Shown: piece by piece, positions 59,301 to 64,000 of the stretch | Position numbering within the stretch: position 1 is the first letter of the stretch | Layout of the letters: each line of letters opens with the position of its first letter | Origin: Apophysomyces variabilis | Lineage: Eukaryota; Mucoromycota; Mucoromycetes; Mucorales; Mucoraceae | Length of the DNA stretch: 64,000 bases | Assembly (NCBI GenBank): GCA_002749535.1 | Contig: MZZL01000391.1 | Location: 372,455 to 436,454, forward strand | Direction of reading: 5' to 3' | Made by a program: the position numbers and the translations under genes | Notes under the pieces: generated by a model | What the model was told of the DNA's origin: nothing | The model's database searches: none | What the model saw: only the letters and a program-made list of their open reading frames with translations

Positions 59301-60489
59301 AGTCACGGTGCTATTCGGTCTGTTCTTCATACTGTTTAGCAACAGATCGCATCAATCTTTTATCTCACAATTAATAAGGGAAAATCCATTATGTGGTTTG
59401 AAGTATATCAGAGATATTCCTAACCAATAAATGATCATTGGCAGGTTTCCGATCATTTGTACCAACAATAACTCATCTGCTGAAAAATTGTGCAGTTGAG
59501 TGCATGACCAGCAGAGAAAATGAATTTGGGCATCATTGCTCAAAACACTGGCAACTCGATCTGCCATATCCGACGGCATCTATGTTTTCCGGTAACTCGA
59601 AGTCCTAATTCAATGTCGTGATCATTCGCTGTGGATAATGCAATTGTTTGGTTTATTTCTATTTGTTGGTAATAAACTTTTCTTAAAAACGTAGGGATAA
59701 TGTATCCTGTCCAGCTGACAGATACATAGGATGCTTGATAGCAAAAGGGCCGTTTTATTTACCGCTTCCGTTTTTGCTCCCTAGTATTCCATTGTGCGAC
59801 ATAGAATATCACGAAGATAACCGAATATTACTAAGACAAATTTTTTTCTTTATGTCTTTTGTTGGCAATGTTCGTTGTGCGGCAGGTCTTCTATCTTTTT
59901 TTGGTATATTATGGTATCTCGCAGCAAGATAAGAACTCCAAATGGGAGTTGGACAAGGGGTGGGGGTCACACGAAAAGGAAAGGGATGGCTTCGGGTTGA
60001 TTTGCCCGGTCAACCTTCTTTTTGTTTCCAACAGATTCACCGGTGTTTCAATAGACCGTTGCCACGTTTGAATAAACGGGATGCGTCATAATAAGTGGCG
60101 CATAAGGACGGGTAATTGTGCATTTTTCCCTATTTTGTCATCTTACGTGGCTCCTGCGTATTAGCTTGGCTTAAATTTTTACTGTTCCATTACCGTCGAT
60201 GACTCATTCGGACTAAACCTCCCACAGAAAAAAAAAAGAATGACAAAAAAACAAGGAAAGAAAGAAAATAGCCTATATACCTTACTATTCAGGTTATAGT
60301 ATCAGTTATTGGATAGGTTTATAATTAGTAAGACAATGGTTTGAATTAGTTGTTTGACTGCCATAAAAAAGGTGTTACTTCAAATCGCCTTTCTTGGAGT
60401 GGGCGAATTCCATCACCCGAAAAAGAAAGAAGAGTGGACTTAGCGGGGTGACTGCGGCTGAAAGGGTCAAACGAGTGTGACGCACCCTC
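56372..60489. other. 4.1-kb stretch without recognisable gene
   Basis: Scattered open stretches (57311-57667 on plus, 57701-57985 and 59352-59579 on minus) have some protein-like text but no exon chains, starts or families. The part after ~60080 is probably the extended promoter of the C2H2 gene. Confidence 0.4.
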
Positions 60490-60503
60490 GTTGTCATGAC
60501 AAC
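60490..60503. promoter_or_regulatory. 14-bp perfect palindrome in the C2H2 promoter
   Basis: GTTGTCATGACAAC, symmetric, with inverted TGACA half-sites; about 100 bp upstream of the TATA element and 190 bp upstream of the ATG. The surrounding 150 bases are GC-richer than the region and hold TGACG words (60525 area), as in cAMP-response-type elements. Confidence 0.45.
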
Positions 60504-60589
60504 CATAGCAGATGGGTAGTGACGTTCCCCAGCGTCGGGGTCTAGACAGTGGTTCGTGCTGCGCATTTGACTGAAATGCACCTTTTGCT

Positions 60590-60596
60590 TATAAAT
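60590..60596 (+). promoter_or_regulatory. TATA box of the Crz1-like gene
   Basis: TATAAAT, about 95 bp upstream of the ATG at 60691, followed by a C/T-rich leader (CTTTCTCTTCCC...) and an A-rich start context (AATAACCAATG). Confidence 0.65.
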
Positions 60597-60690
60597 TGCC
60601 CCTGACTTTCTCTTCCCGCTTTCTTTCCTCTTTGTTATCTCTTTTCACTTTGTTCTGATTTTTGATTCGTTTCCATTGAAACAATAACCA

Positions 60691-61941
60691 ATGTCTTCTT
60701 ACACTTACTCCTCCCAAGACGAAGCCTACTTGTTTGCTTCTTGGAATCTAGAAGGTAGGCGATCTTGGCAAAATGGCAAGAATGGCAGCCTGATCTCTTG
60801 GCATGATCTGTTAGCTTCCACCATGAATGTTAGACAAGACCAAAAACAGCTTCGCTTTGAAGTGGCGTATCCTAACCGATGTCCATTCTCAATGAACGAG
60901 ATCGAAGCAACCATGGCAATGGACGAATCACCCGTCATGGACACACCTTACCTCGATGCCGGCATGGACACTCCTCTTTCTACCAGTGCCATGTTCACAC
61001 CATACTTCAGTCCTTACTCAGCACTCGCTTCACCCTGTATTGAACCTGGATTGACCTACAACAATGCGACCAGTTCGATCTCCAACGGCGATGTTGATGT
61101 CTCGAACTATCTTGGAGGCGAAAACGAAGAATACCACACACCAATGCTTGGCTGTGCAACACCTGCATGGAACACCACCACTACCACCGGCACTATTGAT
61201 CCCGTGGCCACTTTTAACGGTGACCCTTCGCAACTTCTGATTGATAAGACCAAGACCGCTCCTCTGAAGCTTCAATCGACAGCCTCTTCCGATTCGCTCT
61301 TTCCCCCTCTCGGCAGCCAAGATATTGAAGAAGTCCCGATTAAGCATGAATTCGATAGTCAGCACAGCGACAACCATAACCCTGTTTTCGACTTTTCTGG
61401 TTTCGACTTTAACGATACTTCTCTCTCCGAGGATGCCGGTCACCAGGTGCAGGATCAGCAAAGTGGGGATGAGTCTGCCACCCAGACTCAAACAAGTGAC
61501 GAGGATGAAAATGAGGACGAGAAAGACAAGGGTGATGATGACTACTCTCCGGCTTCAACCTGTCTTCACTCTGACGAAGATGTGAAAATAACTTCCAAGA
61601 AGCGCTCAGCCTCTTGCCAGGTTGACTCTGGACGCCGCAAGCGCCGCAGCTCACCTGAGGAACGCCGCTATCAATGCCATCTTTGCTCTCGCATGTTTAG
61701 CCGTCGCTACAATTTGAGCACTCATATTCGTACCCATGATAAGAACCGACAGAAGGAATTCAGCTGTGAACACTGTCCCAAGGCTTTTGACCGTAAACAT
61801 GATTTGGCTCGCCATGTGGCTACCGTTCATCATGGAGAACGCTCCTTCCCTTGTCATCGATGCTCATCTATCTTCAGCCGCAAAGATGCTTTGACCCGCC
61901 ACACTTTACAGAAGCACGCAACGACTTTCGATGGGGAGTAA
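60691..61941 (+). CDS. C2H2 zinc-finger transcription factor, Crz1/Prz1-like
   Basis: A single open frame of 416 aa starting MSSYTYSSQDEA. The first ~310 residues are low-complexity, rich in Ser/Thr/Asp/Asn, with an acidic run DEDENEDEKDKGDDD (~268-282). A basic bipartite NLS-like KKRSAS...GRRKRRSS (~300-322) precedes three fingers: YQCHLCSRMFSRRYNLSTH, FSCEHCPKAFDRKHDLARH and FPCHRCSSIFSRKDALTRH. The F-x-R-K-H-D-L-x-R-H finger resembles calcineurin-regulated Crz1. No convincing calcineurin docking PxIxIT motif is visible; PIKHEF at ~213 is only a weak candidate, so calcineurin control is unproven. An intron starting at the GTAGGC near 60754 cannot be excluded, since residues 24-55 read less naturally. 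Confidence 0.82.
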   Translation: MSSYTYSSQDEAYLFASWNLEGRRSWQNGKNGSLISWHDLLASTMNVRQDQKQLRFEVAYPNRCPFSMNEIEATMAMDESPVMDTPYLDAGMDTPLSTSAMFTPYFSPYSALASPCIEPGLTYNNATSSISNGDVDVSNYLGGENEEYHTPMLGCATPAWNTTTTTGTIDPVATFNGDPSQLLIDKTKTAPLKLQSTASSDSLFPPLGSQDIEEVPIKHEFDSQHSDNHNPVFDFSGFDFNDTSLSEDAGHQVQDQQSGDESATQTQTSDEDENEDEKDKGDDDYSPASTCLHSDEDVKITSKKRSASCQVDSGRRKRRSSPEERRYQCHLCSRMFSRRYNLSTHIRTHDKNRQKEFSCEHCPKAFDRKHDLARHVATVHHGERSFPCHRCSSIFSRKDALTRHTLQKHATTFDGE

Positions 61942-62552
61942 AGGATTTCAACTACAAACATTTAAGCTGTTCTATTCTATCTTCGACTTAACGATTTGGC
62001 TGTTTCAAGTCTATGCAAGGTTTACCTCACTCTACCTTTCTCCCCTTTCTGCGAACTCCACATGGTCATCGATCCAATCCACAAGAACACGATCCAAACG
62101 TTCGTTCCTTTACTTTCGGGCTGTGGGAGCCTTCCTTTCCTTTTGTTCATTCCTCCCGTCTTTGAGGAGTCGATGCAGTACAGACATAAGAAAAAAAAAT
62201 GTTAAAAGTACTGACAAAAAGCAAACAAAAAAAAGGCCTCCCAAGCTAAGACAAACAACAACCTACGTTTGTCTACACGCTTTCTCTTCCCTTCTCCTTC
62301 TACATCTCTCTCTCTCACACACGCACACACACATATATATATACACTCATTCACACAACATCCCTTCCCTTCCATTTCTTACTTGTTTTTGTTCATCATT
62401 GCATATCATTATCTTTATCTCATGGTGTTTTTCGTTTCTTTTTTCCTTTTGTTTTTCTTTTCTATGCTCCAGCTCATACTATGATCTTATTTATGCCAAC
62501 AATGAAAAATAAACATTCGGACCAGTTTTAATATGATATATCAAAATGTTTA
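61942..62552. other. Convergent 3' spacer with dinucleotide repeats
   Basis: 611 bases between the C2H2 stop (+) and the SHP1 stop (-). (CT)n, (CA)n and (TA)n runs at ~62307-62344, then pyrimidine-rich sequence. No gene. Confidence 0.5.
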
Positions 62553-63958
62553 CTATTGATAGCGCTGAACCACAACTGCATTTAGTAATCCAGCTTCTTT
62601 CAATGTTTGCTTCTCATCTGTCAACTCCTTGACAGGGAATGTAGTCTGAAGAATAAAGGATCTTCCACCAGGACGGTTTCTATTTCTCACAAACACCCCA
62701 TGACATGCTTTAGTGCTCCTGTCTTCATATTTCCTTTTGTATGCTCTACTTACGCTTCAATATGTCGTCGAATGTCTGCCACGGTATGTGTATGGTTAAA
62801 TTTGGCTACCAATCTATAAAATCAAATAGATCAGAATCAGGTAGGCCCCTTAAAAAAATGTGGCACAGTTAATGAATTGCATTGGTTGGCCGTACCTAGA
62901 ACCATCGCCAAGACGGATCTGCAGTGATGTTGTTGGTTCGTCCTCATTGATTTGAGGTGCAGAAGGTGTTGCAGCGCTTGTAGCGGATGTAGCAGAGGAT
63001 GATGAGGATGGATAGGCACCTGGAACGGTTGAGGACAAACCCGGTGCAGGGCTTCCCAGACGGTGTCCAACACCTTCGAATGGTTTGGGAGGGGCCTTGG
63101 GGGGTGGCGTGTAATCCTCGTCTTGGCGTCTGGACACACGGACATCCACCGGCTGACCATGACTCACCTTGAGTAAAGACAACGGTGCCCGACTATTTCC
63201 GGCAACGCATCACGGTCCGCATTTTTTTTGAGTCATTCTGATCCCTCATTGTTCTTTCCTTATAGGATCTTACCCGCTATTAATTGATTCTAACATAGCC
63301 GCATTCGCAGGATCGTCATACCGGTAAAGCGGTCCGTCATCCACGCTAAACCCATTCCTCCAAAAGGTCAAGTAACGGGTCACCTAAACCGATCAGAACA
63401 AAGACAAAATTTAGAACTGACATATCACACTTATACATAACATGACAAGAAATGGATCCCTTCCTTACCGGTGCCATTGTCTCTTCCGCTGCCGCAGAAG
63501 AACCACTTGGTGTGACTAGAGTCGAAGGTTCTTCTTCACTTCCCAATTTGTATCCGGAACCGGTAAAATACGATGGTCGTTGCGTAAGATTCTCATCTTC
63601 CTCAGGAATCGTACCAGCCCTTTTTTTCACAAAAGCAATGGTTTATAAGCAGGGATCAAAAAGAAAGAAAAAAGGGGATTGATCATGACTTACTCTGTTG
63701 CTTTTTTCAGAATAGCATCTATCACATTCTGCGCTTCGCGTTTGTTTGGTCCTTGCACGGCCATTCCTCTACATACCCCTTTCTTTTTTAATCTCCCAAA
63801 AATGATCCCCTCCCCTGTCTTCTCGTCTTTTTGTTTTTTTTTTGACCTACGATCTTTCACCGCCGGTATACAAAGTTTCATGTTCATCTTCATCGGATTC
63901 TTGCTGACTACTTGAACTGAGATCGTTTAAAGTGCGTACTTTAGACCTAGAGCAAAAA

Positions 63959-64000
<42 letters not shown>
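62553..64000 (-). CDS. SHP1: SHP1/p47-type UBX-SEP cofactor of Cdc48 (5' end outside window)
   Basis: Minus-strand exons >63946..63851, 63768..63694, 63619..63469, 63383..63274, 63192..62896, 62813..62754, 62679..62553; about 304 residues visible. From N to [21 protein letters not shown] (conserved p47 linker), YTGGERSGMAVQGP, the SEP domain with [20 protein letters not shown] and [31 protein letters not shown], a Pro/Ser linker, then the UBX domain: [57 protein letters not shown]. The UBX loop FPVKEL has F-P but Val/Lys where Arg often follows. Shp1/p47 recruits Cdc48/p97 to ubiquitinated proteins and in membrane fusion. The N-terminal UBA domain lies beyond the window, behind an intron containing a long (TA)n. 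Confidence 0.93.
63960..63998. repeat. (TA)19 microsatellite inside an SHP1 intron
   Basis: A pure TA run up to the window edge, directly upstream (in sense) of the acceptor at 63947. Confidence 0.95.

Overview
The window is nuclear DNA from a filamentous fungus. The best guess is Mucoromycota (Mucorales-like): introns are short (about 45-100 nt) with GTA(A/C)G-type donors, genes are compact and multi-exonic, codon use is fairly AT-rich, and the gene set mixes conserved opisthokont housekeeping genes (TOM70, COQ9, TAF1, SHP1/p47) with fucosyltransferase-like and exostosin-like glycosyltransferases. Genus and species cannot be read from the sequence. There is no sign of bacterial, organellar or viral origin. 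All gene models were built by hand from reading frame, splice signals, phase and remembered family features. Only exons whose phases close are given as firm.

Layout. 1-4.7 kb (+): 3' part of TOM70, a small membrane protein, COQ9. 4.9-8.4 kb (-): a single-exon PAS-domain protein and a three-RRM RNA-binding protein. 9.4-10.4 kb (+): a SAS4/PEHE-like chromatin factor. 11.2-18.3 kb (-): a Pcl-type cyclin, an SLC35F6-like transporter and a fucosyltransferase-like type II membrane enzyme, with a decayed reading frame near 13 kb. 19.8-26.5 kb (-): a GT8-like + GT64 fusion glycosyltransferase and a 1411-aa ankyrin + anillin/Bud4 + PH protein. 28-32 kb (+): an unrecognised coiled-coil protein and choline/ethanolamine kinase. 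32.4-36.1 kb (-): a 17-exon UvrD/Srs2-type helicase. 36.1-39 kb: an accessory pocket with a frameshifted gene remnant and a broken Fanzor/TnpB-like nuclease C-terminus. 39-43.2 kb (+): TAF1 in 17 exons. 43.2-47.8 kb: no recognisable gene. 47.8-54.3 kb (+): a C2H2 protein, a SET/MYND protein and GABA aminotransferase. 54.8-56.4 kb (-): a TBC1D20/Gyp8-type Rab GAP. 56.4-60.7 kb: no recognisable gene. 60.7-61.9 kb (+): a Crz1-like C2H2 regulator. 62.6-64 kb (-): SHP1/p47, whose 5' end lies outside the window.

The genes do not form one pathway, which is normal for a fungal chromosome. The loosely shared themes are mitochondria (TOM70, COQ9, possibly GABA transaminase), secretory-pathway glycosylation (two type II membrane glycosyltransferases, an SLC35-type transporter, a TBC GAP expected at the ER/Golgi) and transcription/chromatin (TAF1, SAS4-like, SET, two C2H2 proteins). 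The most unusual items are the Fanzor-like remnant, two multi-domain fusions (ankyrin-anillin-PH and GT8-GT64), and microexons of 8 nt (TOM70) and 12 nt (TAF1).
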